A program made the translations under genes and the position numbers. Below are positions 1 through 12,794 of a DNA stretch of 64,000 bases, in pieces (positions within the stretch are counted from its first letter, which is position 1; each line of letters begins with the position of its first letter). This stretch comes from Erigeron canadensis (lineage: Eukaryota; Streptophyta; Magnoliopsida; Asterales; Asteraceae), in assembly GCF_010389155.1 (NCBI RefSeq), contig NC_057769.1:29202735-29266734 (forward strand). Direction: 5' to 3'. Below the pieces are notes generated by a model that saw only the letters and a list, made by a program, of their open reading frames with translations, was not told where the DNA came from and searched no databases.

Positions 1-613
1 TTTCTTCTTGACAAATAGAATGGGAGCATCCCAAGGAGATTGGCTGGGACAGATGAAACCTTTCTCTTGGAGTTCTTTGAGTTGAGCTTCGAGTTCTTGC
101 ATTTCGGTTAAGGCAAGCCGATAAGGAGCTTTTGCCACGGGTGCGGCCCCCGGAATAAGGTTGATGCGAAAGTCAAGTTCACGAGATGGGGGTAATCCCA
201 GTAAATCTTCCGGAAAAACATCAGGGAATTCACAAACAATAGGAACCGTCTTCAATTCTACCTTTGAGACGGTAACACTAAAGACTTTAGAATTTAAAGA
301 GTCGAAAGTTTCACCTTGAACTCTAAGAATTTTACCGTTAGACAACGGTATTTTAACCACCCTTTCACCGCAATCAATAGTTGCATTTACCTCTGTCAGC
401 CAATCCATTCCCACAATAACGTCAAAACTACCGATTTCAAAAGGCATGAGGTCGATGTAGAATTCGATATCGTTTAGAGTCAAAATACAATCACGAAGTA
501 TTTGACTAAGTTTTGCTTAGGCGCCATTTACCATTTCTATATCAAGCACATAGTTTAGAGCACACGGATGCACATCAATCAAAGGAATAAAGCGGGTGGA
601 CATAAAACTAAAT
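1..613 (-). pseudogene. Ty3/gypsy pol: protease end to start of reverse transcriptase, broken and cut by window edge
   Basis: Read on the minus strand, this stretch continues the gag-pol frame after the aspartic-protease motif DSGAD. It passes through a typical protease-RT linker (including VGMDWL and FPDVFPEDL) and enters reverse transcriptase, where ELQEKGFI and APILFVKKK are readable at the window edge. Two breaks are visible: a one-base shift near 608-614 just after DSGAD, and an in-frame TAA at 517-519. RT, RNase H and integrase must lie left of the window. The break pattern means this copy cannot make a functional polyprotein. It belongs to the same element as gag (579-2133) and the LTR (2858-5353). 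Confidence 0.85.
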
Positions 614-2133
614 CGGCTCCGGAATCAAATAAAACCGTTGCATAGTGACCATTAACAAGAAAGGTACCTGCAACAACATTGGGATCATTACGGGCCTCAT
701 TTGCATTGACCGCAAAAGCTCGGCCACAGGGTTGCACTTGGTGACCTTGTTGTCCCCGATTTTGGTTAGGCCCGACAATTTGTAGTTGGTTGGGGTGGAC
801 GACCACTTGAACTTGTTGTCCCACCCATTGAGGACAATTGTTACGGTAATGATTAGGGCTACCGCAAACATAGCATTCACCTCTTCTTTGGTTGACTTGA
901 GGAGGAAGAGCTTGAATAGGGGCTACATTGAGTGGACCCACACCCATCCTTGGTGCCCTACATTCTTTCGCCATATGACCCATACGGTTACAATTGAAGC
1001 ATGCCCTACATTGAACATTGGCGGGGTGGTGTCTATTGCATCTTCCACAAAGTGGGTGGGGACCCACATAAGGCTTCTTTACCGGCTCCACCACCGCCAT
1101 TACCCTACCCCGATTAGCATTCTTGGGGTCAAACCTTCCCATCTTCCTTACACTACTAGCTTCCCTAACCTCCTTTCTCTTTGATGATGTTGATGATTTA
1201 CTCAAAACCCCACTTCTTAACAAGTCTTTAGTAACACTATCGGCGCGGTTAATAGCCTCAACCATAGAGTTAGGCATAACCGGGTTGATGAGAGAACGGA
1301 CTTGTGGAGTTAAGCCCAACACAAACTTCTCAATGGCCCGAGACTCATTGCTCACTAGGTGAGGAACAAGGGTGGACAACTCTTGAAATCGTCTAACATA
1401 ACCCTTGTAGTCGGCCCCGTCCATTTTGAGATGGACAAACTCGATGGTCAAGTTTTGGAGCTCATAAGGTAGGCAAAACTTCTCTTTCACTTTGTTCTTG
1501 AAGTCGGTCCATTCCAAATTGTGGGTCCGACCCAAGGCCTTCTCTTGGTTCCACCAACTTAAAGCATCTTCCTTGAACATACCGGAGGCATAATAAATTC
1601 GCTCATTGTAAGTACAATGACTCCTTTCAATCACCGCCTCAATTCTCTCAAACCACTTTATACATTCCACGGGCCCACCCAACCCATCAAACTCCGGTGC
1701 CCCACAATTCTTGAAATCTTTAAACTGACAACCTTGGCGGTATACTCCATGTTGGTTATACATGGCCCTATAGTTCTCTGCCCCTTTCGGGTCCCTCTTC
1801 GTCATTCACCACTACATGGGCTTGAGCACCCTCAACATTTACATTTTCCGGGTTTCCAACATTTAGATGATCATTTGGTCGTGCCCCATTGTTCCCATCA
1901 AGAGTTGCCTCGACTTAGGCAACAATAGTTGGCATGATGTTGGTGATCGTTTGAGCGATCACATCCGCCAAATTTGGCCTTGGAGCCTCAACATGACCCC
2001 TACCTCGGCCCCTAACACGACCTCTACCACCACCTCTACCACCACGACCCGTACCTCTACCTCCTTGAGCTTCTGGTTGAGGTTCTTCCGAGTTAGCCCT
2101 ATAGTTAGCCCCGGCTCTCCTTGGTGGTGCCAT
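579..2133 (-). pseudogene. Ty3/gypsy gag polyprotein, interrupted
   Basis: This is the gag region of the minus-strand LTR retrotransposon. It starts with MAPPRRAG and an Arg/Gly-rich stretch (2133 down to about 1990), continues with a retrotransposon gag core (FDGLGGPVECIKWFERIE and following residues), and ends with two CCHC zinc knuckles, CFNCNRMGHMAKEC and CYVCGSPNHYRNNC, then the protease start with DSGAD. The frame is broken by a TAA at 1915-1917 and by a frameshift near 1790-1805, so two open stretches remain (1915-2133 and 579-1805). Gag normally forms the cytoplasmic particle in which reverse transcription occurs; the knuckles bind RNA. The gene is clearly decayed. Confidence 0.9.
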
Positions 2134-2857
2134 TTCTATAAAACAAATAAGATGTTGACCCGAAAGTTAGTCTCAATGCTCACATGTTAGTCACACAAGT
2201 TGTCAATACCCTCATGTCGGTATAACATACACATTTCATACCAATAAGCTAAGGCAAAGCGATAAATTTCTAAGGGCGGATTATTACTTAACATGCCAAT
2301 CTCACTACAACCATTCACCACACAATCCAAGAAGCTAGCACGGATGGTTCAAAGTATAATCCGGATCCAATATGCTTTCTAGTTATCGATCGAGTTTGTA
2401 TACAGGGTGTACCGGCGGCTAACCCTCCACTCAATCAACTTCCCAAAAAGCATATCGATTCCTTATTATGCTTTAACCCAAGCGTGTGCAATCCGTAATG
2501 TCATTAAGTTGCTATAACAACGGGTAACCATAAAATAGTTGATCACGCTCTTTTAGGGTTGCCACAATGTTACATCAAGTTAACGCCATAACTTCACTTT
2601 GCCCTAAATCAACAATTATTATCAAACAACAAGAATCCCTCTCAATCACAATCAAACTCAAACCAAAACCATATCGTACTCAAATCATCACATAATTGGT
2701 CTTAACTACGAACTCCCAACTTACACTTTCCAGGGTTCACACAAATCAAGTTGCACACGAAACTTCCTAGCCATGCATGCTATATGAAGAGTTTAACTTA
2801 AGCCGTAGTCTAGGTCAAACCACCTAATTCTCTACGATCTCGCATGGGCCACCATTC
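2134..2857 (-). other. Retrotransposon 5' leader between LTR and gag
   Basis: These 724 bases separate the LTR end from the gag start and contain no supported ORF. On the minus strand the first bases after the LTR are GAATGGTGGCCCATG, where a primer-binding site is expected. It does not match the common plant initiator-Met PBS (TGGTATCAGAGC), so the primer is unassigned. Confidence 0.6.
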
Positions 2858-5353
2858 TGTAACACCCCGAGCTAAGGCTCGAAATATTACGGAAATAACA
2901 TAGCACAAGAAGGGATTATCGTAGGCAACTAAATGAAAATAATGAATTTCGGTGAATTCATAACTAGTCAAATATTCATACAATGCACGAGGAGCAAATG
3001 ACCATCAAAGTTTACAAAAGAATATTCAAAAGATGGCTATCGATCCTAAGCATTAGTCAAAAATGGACGAATGAATCCTTGATCCATATAAGTCCATGCC
3101 CGAATCCCAAAAGCTAGTCATGGTCATACATCACGTCCTTGAACCACTTGATCACCTGAAAAGTGTACTAACAAGTCAACACGAGGTTGGTGAGTTCGTA
3201 GTGGTGGCCCAAAAGGAACCACCGACATTAACCACATATCATAGAAACAAGAACAATCATCGCATACAAGAAGTCTTACACATCATCCAACCAATGCATT
3301 ACAACATCACAACCCGATAAGAAAACCCATGCAATGTCAATGTCACGATGTGAATGATATGTATGGCCATCATGCCATCTATGCAACGATACTCACATGT
3401 CATCACCATGACCAATGTGGCATCTCAAAAACATCAGAGAATATACGTCTATAAACCCGGATGACCAACACCAGGGTATACGTCTATACCTGGATAAACA
3501 CATTTATCTCAACAGACAACCAAATCTCCTCAATGCAACCATCACAATGCAAATCCAACAATCCATCAATCCAACATCCAATAACCCAACCACATTGAAC
3601 AAACTATACATACATACACTTGAGAGGGCTTGCTTTCAAGAGTCATTGATGTATGTATACAGGGTGTACCAGCGGCTAACCCTCCACATCTCGAACCTTT
3701 TGAAAGCGAAGTCAACTTTCATGTATGTACACCTAACCTAAATATAACCTTTCTCAAAACCAACATGCACAAAATAATTCAATTCAACCATCAATCATCA
3801 TTCGATCAACAAACAACTAATGCAAACAAATAAACACACAATGCACACTTTTCAACCCGAATCTCAATAGATTAGAGAGATACGAACTCACCTTGATCGG
3901 CTAAGAGTAGATAATACAAGTTAAAAGCAATTAAAGTTGTCTTGCGTTCATCTCACGTCCACCACCTATAATTATAATATTATATGCAATTATTAATACG
4001 ATTCATTCACGTCCCAATAAAGCAAGTACAATCCTACCGACTCCCGAGACTTGATAAAGTTGTGAAAACGCCTAGGTGAGATCCATATCAAGTTTAGGTA
4101 AAACTACAACATGCCAAAGCGTTAGTAACTTTCCCCGAATAAGACTTAGACTCAAAAGATTCGACCCTTTTTGAATGGGGAAGGTTTCAATAAAAAGTAA
4201 GGTTACTACAAGAAACTAGACTCATTTACGAATCCAACGATAGGTCACATGACTCAATTGGACTTTCGGTTTGAAAGATACAAGCGTTTGAAAACAACGA
4301 ACGAAAACTGGCGACCAGAAAAGCCTTCATTGCGCCGCAGTGAGGCTTGGCACACCTCACTGCGCCGCAGTGAAGTTCAAAGCCAAATCCAGACGCAAAT
4401 ATTGGCTACGCCACAGTGAGGCTTGGCACACCTCACTGCGCCGCAGTGAGGTTCGAGGCCAAAAAACAGACGCAAGAAAGGGTTGCGCCGCAGTGAGGCT
4501 TTGCCTCCTCACTACGCCGCAGTCCCACTCCCTGCAGCCCAAAACCTGTACTTTCTAACATCAAAGTCGACCCAAATCACCATTTAACCTCAAAATCTAT
4601 TCCGACACTTCTCCAAATTAGTTTTTATCCCACAAAATCAAACATAGATTATATTTAAACATAACCCATCTTACAATTTCATTCCATAACTCGATTTAAG
4701 CTCCAATTCATGAATCAAACTTCTTAAAAACCCTAAACCACACATGCAAGCTTTTCGACTCGAATTATGACCCAAACCCACTCGACATCAACTAGAAACA
4801 GGTAAATGAAGATAAAATAAAGGTTATGGAACAAGTTTAACTTACCAAGCTCACCACCTAGCACCCAAATCCGATTTTAACCCTAATGTGGTATGTTCTT
4901 GCACTTCGGAGCCCAATTCTTTGATATGTTGTTTTTATTATGATAAGGTTTATTAATCTTGAAATTTCCAAGCTTGAATTACCACAAAATAAGGATTAAT
5001 CTAGAGAGAAAGAGTTAAGAAGAAGAGTGTGTGTTCTTTAGAAGAATTAAGAGAGAGAGATAGAGAAAGAGAGAGAGAGATAAGAGAATGAGAGGTGAAA
5101 GGGATAAGGTGGGTGGGGAGCTAGGGGGTTGGGTTGACTAGATGTGTCATGGGTCAAGACCTTGATCCATGGGTCGACCCATCACTAACTAACTAGTTCA
5201 CAATCCACGACATATCACTTAGCATATCGACAATCGACCCAACGAGTACAAAATTAGTCATTTAATCACAAACTAGACTCAACGATATCATTAATTTCAT
5301 TAATTCATCAAATTACATATAGAGTCAACGGGTCAAAATTTACGGATGTTACA
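2858..5353 (-). repeat. 5' LTR of the Ty3/gypsy element, 2496 bp
   Basis: The segment starts with TGTAACACCCCGAG at 2858 and ends with GGATGTTACA at 5353, giving the TG...CA ends and TGTAAC inverted termini of a plant LTR. It lies directly upstream of the minus-strand gag. The partner LTR is outside the window, so the target duplication cannot be checked; the right flank is TTTAG. It holds a GA-rich tract (5042-5094) and the palindromic array at 4327-4525. Its outer end is 326 bp from the start codon of the dioxygenase gene at 5680, so it may affect that gene's promoter. Confidence 0.85.
4327..4525. repeat. Array of six palindromes in LTR 1, spacing 30/46/30/46/30
   Basis: The 10-mer TGCGCCGCAG or a one- to two-base variant starts at 4331, 4361, 4407, 4437, 4483 and 4513. 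With flanks the unit approaches the palindrome CACTGCGCCGCAGTG. Pairs are separated by 30 bp and pair-to-pair gaps are 46 bp, a 76-bp period repeated three times. The spacer GGCTTGGCACACCTC recurs within pairs, so here the whole 76-bp unit was duplicated. Confidence 0.85.
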
Positions 5354-5679
5354 TTTAGTTTTAAGTTTGAGGAATAAATTAACTTGGACTATTAAAAATT
5401 AGCCTAGCTAAAATTTTGACACATGACAAGTTTAATTCACTAATTTTTTTTTGTGTTCCTGATTTTTTATTGATCAAACTTGTTTTCCTTGTATTGTTAA
5501 GCTGATTTTTGGAACACATTTAAAAGTTGATTCATCATTTTCTAACAATTATTCAATATAAGTGATGTGATGTTTGAATGATAATCCACCACTCATTGAG
5601 CAGTCCATATTGCAATGTTTTATCACGTATATATGCATCTAACTTTACCAAAATAATTGATACAAGTCTGTCTAAATAA

Positions 5680-6938
5680 ATGGCTACAAGAGGAATCTTC
5701 AAAGAAGTAAAATTGCCTGAGCAAAAATGCTACGAAAATGGCCTTGTCTTCCCAATGGTGTTATCCCCAAACACTAACAACACTAGTGATTTGAATGTAT
5801 TTGAAGAAGCCATCAAAGCCGAGAAGCCATGGCTGGAATCTCATCTTAAAGAAAGGGGAGTCATTCTCTTCCGTGGCTTCAAACTTGAGTCCCCTTCCGA
5901 CTTCAATGACGTTGTTGAAGCTTTCGGATTCCCTGAATTGGTGTATCTTGGTGGTCGAGCCCCCCGAACCAACGTTGTTGGCCGAGTATTCACCGCAAAT
6001 GAAAGCCCTCCTGATGAAACTATTCCTTTCCATCATGAGATGTCTTATGTAAGTAATTAATTCAATAAATATGCTTTACTTAAGAAACTTCGATTTTTTT
6101 TTTATTTTTAAAACGTTCGATTTTGGTCAGAGACTGTTATTTGATATTTGTAGTTTCATATCATTGTTAATTTATTGTACTGTACAAATGGTACCATTGT
6201 TAATTAATCTTTTGGTTTAACAGATGCTAAACTATCCCTCCAAGGTATTTTTCTTTTGCGACGAAGAGCCAGAAAGCGGGGGAGAAACTCCAATACTATT
6301 GAGTCCTATCTTATATGATAAGATGAAAGAGAAACACCCAAAATTCGTCGCGAAACTTGAGCAACACGGAGTCACATACGGAGGTGTAGTAGGCAACGAG
6401 GATAACCTATCCCATGGAAATGGAAATAGCTGGAAGTCGATATATATGACTAATGACAAGAAAGTTGCGGAAGAAAGGTGTATAAGTATATATTGAAATC
6501 TTATATTATAATAAAAGTTATTTTATATTTGATATAATAATAAAATATCCACAAAATTAATTAAAATCTCTAATTAACAGGGCAAAAAAGCAGGGGTCAA
6601 GGCTAGAATGGATGGAAAATGGTGTAAAGGAAATAACCGGTCCTTTACCTGCCATCAAAGTATTACACGAAGAAAGCCAAAAGAAATCATGGTTCAATAA
6701 CTTGACAAATAGTTACCTATCGAGAAAAAAGGGTATATTTTTCGAGTCGACGCTTGGGAATGGGGAAGGTGCTCCTGATGATGTCATGGAAGATTGCTTG
6801 AGGATTATGGAACAAGAATGTGTTGTCATTCCTTGGAAGAAAGGTGATGTCATGCTTATTAATAACTTGATGGTCATGCATGCCCGAAAGCCACTAATAA
6901 AGCCTCCACGCCGGGTACTTGCAGCCTTGTGCAAGTGA
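5680..6938 (+). CDS. Clavaminate synthase-like / TauD-type Fe(II)-2-oxoglutarate dioxygenase
   Basis: Three exons, 5680-6048, 6224-6477 and 6581-6938, join in frame through GT-AG introns to a 326-residue protein, close in length to the plant At3g21360-like family. The predicted metal site is visible: HHEM near the end of exon 1 gives the first His and the acidic ligand, and VMHARKPL in exon 3 gives the distal His. PRRVLAALCK near the C-terminus carries the usual Arg region. SGGETPI in exon 2 is a family signature. The fold suggests Fe(II)/2-oxoglutarate-dependent oxidation, but the plant substrate is unknown. No organelle peptide is obvious. The start matches the family N-terminus (MATRGIFKEVKLPEQK). 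An LTR ends 326 bp upstream. Confidence 0.93.
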
Positions 6939-7526
6939 TCCATCGACATGAAAAAAAAAAAGAGATTGATTTCGCTTTGATATATATATATATATATATA
7001 TATTTGCCTTTGTTTGTTTCATTAATTAAAATAAAGAAAATGATTAATGTTTGTCTATCTGTTTTTAATCTACATGTCTAAATATGTGCCTAATAAGAGA
7101 TACTTCAATTCGTATTGTGATTGAACAATGTGGATGTAAGTTAAAGTATTTAATTATATTATTTGTTGGTCATGACTTTATTGGCAGCTAAATATCGATT
7201 TTGGTGGTCAAATATTTATTTTTTAAGTTTTGTGATAGCCTGTTTAATTAATTAAATTGGTTGGGTTTCCAGAAATCACAAACTGACGTCAGGTCAACCT
7301 GAATCACAGCCCTAGTGCCGCGGAGGTGATCATCATAGCTTTGTGTGTCTAAATTACTACAATACTTAATACATATGGATATTTATTCTTTACTTAAAAA
7401 GATTTTTGGTAAAATACAAAACTCCGTGTGGCATATAATTTTGGCACTGCACGTATTAACCATTTTGCAAAAAAGAAAGCACAAAATCATCCCTATGGCA
7501 TGTATATTTCCACCTTGCCTAGCTTG
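6939..7526. other. Intergenic region with (TA)n microsatellite
   Basis: This is the shared 3' region between the convergent dioxygenase and receptor-kinase genes. It begins with an A-run after the dioxygenase stop and has a pure TA tract at about 6979-7003. No coding signal is seen. Confidence 0.7.
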
Positions 7527-10500
7527 CTATCTGCCTTTTATTTGGGTTAACGTCACTCCATTAACTGACAATGGTGAAGAAGAAACTACAGTGGAGACGT
7601 TTTCACTTCTATGGATATAGAAACCGGGCTGTTTAGGAGAAGGCAATGAACTTTCTCCACCCAACATCGAAACAACAGACGGTGCGCTAGGTCTATCTTC
7701 CGCCAGTTGTTGGACACACAATAAACCAATGTGTATTGATCGCGACACTTCAGAAACGGAATACGATTTACCAAAAGATGTGTCAACTAGATCAAGAGAC
7801 TTGCCTTCTTTGTAAAGCCTCCATGCCTAAATGAACCAAAAGTAAAACAATCACAAACTTAATTAGCAAAATAAATGAACTTACATGTTCGATATATGAA
7901 CTTACATGTCCAAGAAGGTTATCATGGTGGTCTTCATTAACAAAACCTCTATTTTTCATCCCACTCACTATCTCTAGCACTAAAACCCCAAAGCTGAAAA
8001 TATCTGACTTCACTGAGTGCATACTCTGGCGATATGTAGCCCCTGCTCAGTAGAAGTAATTAGGAACTAATTAGGACTCTATATGTAACTCAATAGACAA
8101 AAGAGATATGTAGGTTGTATCAATATATCAATATATATTCTCACAAAGTTCCCACAACTTTCTTTGTATTTGCTTCACTCTCGTGTTCTTTAAACATTCT
8201 AGCCAAACCAAAATCTGATATCTTGGGCGTCATGTTATGATCAAGCAAAATGTTGCCTGCTTTTAAATCTCTATGAACAACTCGAAGGCGGGAGTCTTGA
8301 TGCAGATAAAGAAGACCACGAGCAATGCCATGGATTATATGGAAGCGTTGTCGCCAATTTAGTAATGACTTTCTGTTTTCATCTGCTAAAGTTGAAAAAC
8401 ATGAGTTTAAATTCATATTGTGTTCAGAAAGCAATTTTATTATAAACAATTTAATACAAGAGCAAACCCAACCAAATATAAAACTGTCTAGGCTATTGTT
8501 AGGCGTGTATTCATAAATTAACATTGTCTCGTCTCCCTGAATGCAATAACCTAAGAGCTTCACAAGATTCCGGTGTTGTAGTTTAGCAATGCAGATGACT
8601 TCATTCTCTAATTCGTTAAGTCCTTGTCGAGAGAACTTGGAGAGCCGCTTTACAGCAATCTCTTGTCCACCTTCTAGCACACCCTGAAGACGTACTTGTA
8701 CCTCTATTATTATGTACTTATGTCATGTCTTGTTTAATACACATGTACTTTATCCTATCACTTACCTTGTAAACTTGACCAAATCCACCTTCTCCCAGCA
8801 TGTTGTCGACAGAAAAGTTATTGGTTGCCTTAGAAACTATAAATAAGCTAAACAACGGCACCTCTATACAAGTTTCGTTGCTACCTCCGTGATTTTTATC
8901 AATGATCTTTATCGGTCTCCCTGGAAAATTATGACAAGACGATAAATCTTATTTCCAAAACTTGATAATAAAAGAAGTACTCCGTTTAAGCTTAGCTAAT
9001 TAATTTTATGTATACCATTCAAATAACAAATAGCAATTGAGATTGATATCACTTGCCTTGTCTATCTGCATCTGATCTGATCATCTTCCTTTTACCCCAA
9101 AAAATGAGGCCCAACAAAGCCAACCCTGCTGATATCGACAAAGTAATTGTAACAGCTAGACGTTTCTTTCTGTTGAAGCTGGAACGGAGGCCTAAGAGAT
9201 ATATATTACAGAGTTCACGCAAACAAAACTTGTCAATTTCACGTTACTAATTAAACTACATATTCTTTGGAAGATACAAGTTGCAAACTGCTACAGTCTA
9301 AGTTTGTAAACCATAATGCTCCATCCAACATAAACAAATATAGAATAAAAAAAAAATGTAAGAACATGATTGAAAGTTGAAACTGAAGAACATAACTTTT
9401 TCCCTGTATATGTATAATATGTTTTTTTTTTTACGGCGAGTTAGTAGTTAGTGGTTAACATTCAGTGACATCCAATTGGTTAGGCAGTATGCGGAGCTCA
9501 AACTCCGCATGTTTGAGATGAAACCCAGGACTTCCCTCACCACACACCCACCCCACCAGTCACCACCACCCCCATCGCACCCCAATAATCGCTCCTAAAT
9601 ATGTAGAATGTGGGATTCGAACCCTGATGGATTTTCCCAAGGTATAAGATCTTACTAATGGGCCCTTTGGCATAAGCATTAAACATATTAAATTGGTGTT
9701 AAAATACGAAGCGTGCAAAGTGTCTTATATAGGGCTTACGTAATAATTCTGCAGCGGCAAGTCTGACATAAAGATCTTGTCCGTTTTGGGCATAGACTCG
9801 GACATCAATCAAATCGCCGAACCATCTCAGGCATCCAACTCCACCTGCAGTAACATTTGAATTTGCATAGGCCGTGCACGAGCAATTATCCTTGCAAGCC
9901 ACCTCGCATTCCTGGAGGCTCATGTTGTCATTATATACGGCATTCTGTGTGTCTGGCAATTTTATACTTGAAACCTTTAAAAAGCCTTCTCCAGGCCCAC
10001 AGTCCAACTCTGTACTCCAACGACGACAACCACTAGTATTATTATCAGTACTACTTCGTTCGAATCCTTTCAAGCACCCACAATTAGGACTAGTTGCAGT
10101 ACTGCAGGTTCCATACGGTCCGCATAGTCCAAAGTTGTCACAATAATCTATAGGATAAGTGAGACTCTGAAACCATTCTGTGTTTGGTAAACTTAGTACG
10201 AAAATATCAAATTTCCCTCCAGGAGTTGCTACCATTCTTATGAATTGTGTAGTGCTAGTCGGGCTATAAGCAAAATACATCTCGTTTTGATTGATTACCA
10301 TTTTAATGTCATTAATTTGAGCCGGGTCAGGTTTATAGTTTGGCTGGCCTGAAAACGCTATGCCATTATAAGGCCCGATCCTTGTTTCAATACTAGAACC
10401 TTTCATAATATATACTTCTGGATACTTGCCTTTAACCATCAAAAACTTGAATGTATAGTCACCTGGGGAAGGATCATCTGGACTCTTCCATGATGTCAGA

Positions 10501-11006
10501 TACGTTTCTTTTCCAGTAATGAAATTCTTGCCCAGCTTCATGTGTTGTAAATAGGTGTCGCCCGGGTGATCAAAACTTTGCCAAATGAAATTTTCCATGT
10601 TGGCATTAGTTTCATCCCTGACCACCAGATTTCCAGTATCCAATATTTGGGCTACGGGCTTGGTGTTTGGGCTAGACGCCGAGAAATTGGATGACCACAT
10701 AATGGTGCCACGACCATTTACTATAGATAGGATACCTTGGCTGTCCAATTTGACCATGCCAGAGGTATCGTTAAGGGGATGTTCCCGATTAGCAACCCAG
10801 GCAATCGTTGGTGGTGATGTGGCCGCAAACCATATTCCTAAGTATCGATTATTGGAACTGCCCAGGCTAAAGAAGCCTAGCTCAAAAATTGCATTCTTTG
10901 AGATAATAGTCTTACCATCCGAGATGTTTTGATTCACAGCTATGGTGTCTAATGAACCGTAAGTTCTTGTTAGTATTATCAAGAAGGTAATTAAAGGGAG
11001 TAGCAT
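7527..11006 (-). pseudogene. G-type lectin S-receptor-like Ser/Thr kinase (SD1 type), seven exons, frameshifted
   Basis: The exon series on the minus strand is 11006-9740, 9191-9053, 8916-8766, 8683-8473, 8382-8145, 8042-7906 and 7826-7527. The order is signal peptide (MLLPLITFLIILTRTYGS), B-lectin domain, S-locus glycoprotein region, EGF-like segment (CDNFGLCGPYGTC), PAN domain with its cysteines, a transmembrane helix in exon 2 (ITLSISAGLALLGLIFW), then kinase. Kinase motifs are [24 protein letters not shown] and DFGLARM. Exon 6 reads GYISPEYA and then shifts frame near 8019-8025, consistent with loss of one copy of a tandem ATGCA; the next frame continues [18 protein letters not shown] follows about 22 codons after the shift. 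Apart from this lesion the gene looks intact. These proteins are plasma-membrane receptors; the ligand is unknown. The exon 3 acceptor is the least certain junction. Confidence 0.88.
9415..9650 (-). mobile_element. SINE-like insertion in intron 1 of the receptor kinase
   Basis: On the minus strand a pol III B-box-like GGGTTCGAATCCC lies at 9612-9624, and the segment ends in CGCCGTAAAAAAAAAA at 9421-9435, giving an internal B box and an A-rich 3' end. An A box is not clear and no target duplication was found. The terminal CGCCGTAAAA resembles TTGGCGTAAAAAA of the SINE at 49779-49857. Confidence 0.55.
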
Positions 11007-12794
11007 TTATGTGTTATTTTTCTTTCTCCTAGAAACTGATTTGGCGATTTTTATGAATTAAGATAAAGGCATGTATCATTGTCTTTATATTCCTTTGTTA
11101 TATGTATGTTGCCCCAAGCATGTCTCTTATATTTCAAAGTTGAAAATTATTAAGAGTTGTCATTGACCTTCACAAAAAGCTTATACTTTCAATATCAAAA
11201 ACTCAACTTTTAAATTATTATTATTATATATGATAAAAGTATAATTAGTGAATAGTGATTAGCAAACCCAATAATAAATACCTTTAAAAAGCTTAAATGT
11301 TATTATGTAATTTCTTTGCATATTTAGTAAACTTGTTTATTTTTATTTTCCAGGATACTAGCAAGTCTAATTAATATCAAACAGGACCAATGCCCCGTCC
11401 CAAACGCTTGAGTTTTGACATCAACACATTGGACAATTCAACATTTCGACCAATTTAAATCACTTTTGAGAATCTGTTATCACTTTCAACTATTAGACCA
11501 ATATAAGTCAAATATTATATTATCAATTCAACTTTTTTCTTAGGCAGGTCAAGCACTAACTCAACTATGCGGGTCAAGTACGTTATCAAGAAACTTATTC
11601 AGTTATTTATCCCATTTGCCTTCTTGTTGGCAAGAACAGAGTTAGAATTTTAGAATTTATAAAGAAAATTAAAAATGTTTTTTAGCAAAGTTCAACAAAA
11701 TCATGGAAAACAAAAAAAATGAGTTAAAATGTGATTTTTCAAATTACTTTTATTAAAACAATATTAATGTTATCCGGTCATCTTGTAAGAAAATAAAGAG
11801 AATTTTGGTTGAATGATTATATGCACTCCCTTTGGAGAACTCATTTTCATAGTTTTGAAAATATTTTCATTTGAGAAATGAAAAGCTTTTTATGTTTTTC
11901 AAACTTGCAACCGAACAAGTTTTTAAAATTCTCAAGAGTTTCTTAGAATTAAAAAAGTTTTCTCATATTTTAAGAAAACGAAAATGGAAAATTTCGAACA
12001 AAGTTTTTTGTAACTAAGCTACCAAACGCACCCTTGGAAATATTAGGAATTGGTGTGTTGTTGATATTGGAAAAACTTGACACATATTAAGAATATTGCG
12101 GCGGATATGAAGAATAACGAGTTTGATAAATGGTCGTGAGGCATAACTCGTTCATTCTTCTCTACCTTGTCACTAAACAGATGACAAAGAGGGCGACTGG
12201 CCTAGGTCTAATTTTTGAAGGCCTTAAGGTTTTAGATTTCTATTTATAAATATATAATCAAATAAACTTATTAAACATGTGAAAACCCCATTTATTGGCA
12301 AATAATAAAGAATACTTCCCTACTGTTTCTTTATTGATAGAAAGTAACAATATAAGAAATGTTGAATCAAGAAGCCAACTAATTAAAAGTTACATAGAAT
12401 TGAAATTTTTTTTATTGATATTTTATATTAAATATATGTTTATATCGGAAAAACTCTTGTTGTTTTTAAACTTTATATCTCTGAATAACTTTTACTACAT
12501 TTATCGATGTAATATTTCTCGATTGTCGGTTAGAAAATTGGTTTACATAATTTAATTTGCTATGTATATTCTAGGAGACTTTTTTTTCCGGCTCTTCTTA
12601 CACCTATAAATCTTCAGAAACGCCGTAAAAACGACCACAACCAAAGAGCTTGTGCCAACAGTCTCAGTTGGCTATGGCTCGCCGCACAACAAATGTCGTT
12701 GGGAAAAGCCTTGACAATCACCAACATGCACTATAAAAATGGATGTCGATGCACAGCAGGAAGTCCTAGATCCAACCTCATATTCTCTCTTATA
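11007..12794. other. Upstream region of the receptor kinase; no gene seen
   Basis: The sequence is AT-rich with no credible ORF. A lone MITE-like terminus (ACCAAACGCACCCTTGG) is at about 12022-12038. A relatively GC-rich stretch at about 12590-12790 is not recognised. Confidence 0.6.

Noticed and set aside
786..2190. Plus-strand ORFs over the first 2.2 kb
   Set aside because: They are antisense shadows of the minus-strand gag region.
4327..4525. CRISPR-like repeat-spacer pattern
   Set aside because: The units are short palindromes with alternating gaps in a plant LTR; there are no cas genes and the genome is eukaryotic.
9053..9250. Plus-strand 65-codon ORF
   Set aside because: It is antisense to the transmembrane exon of the receptor kinase.
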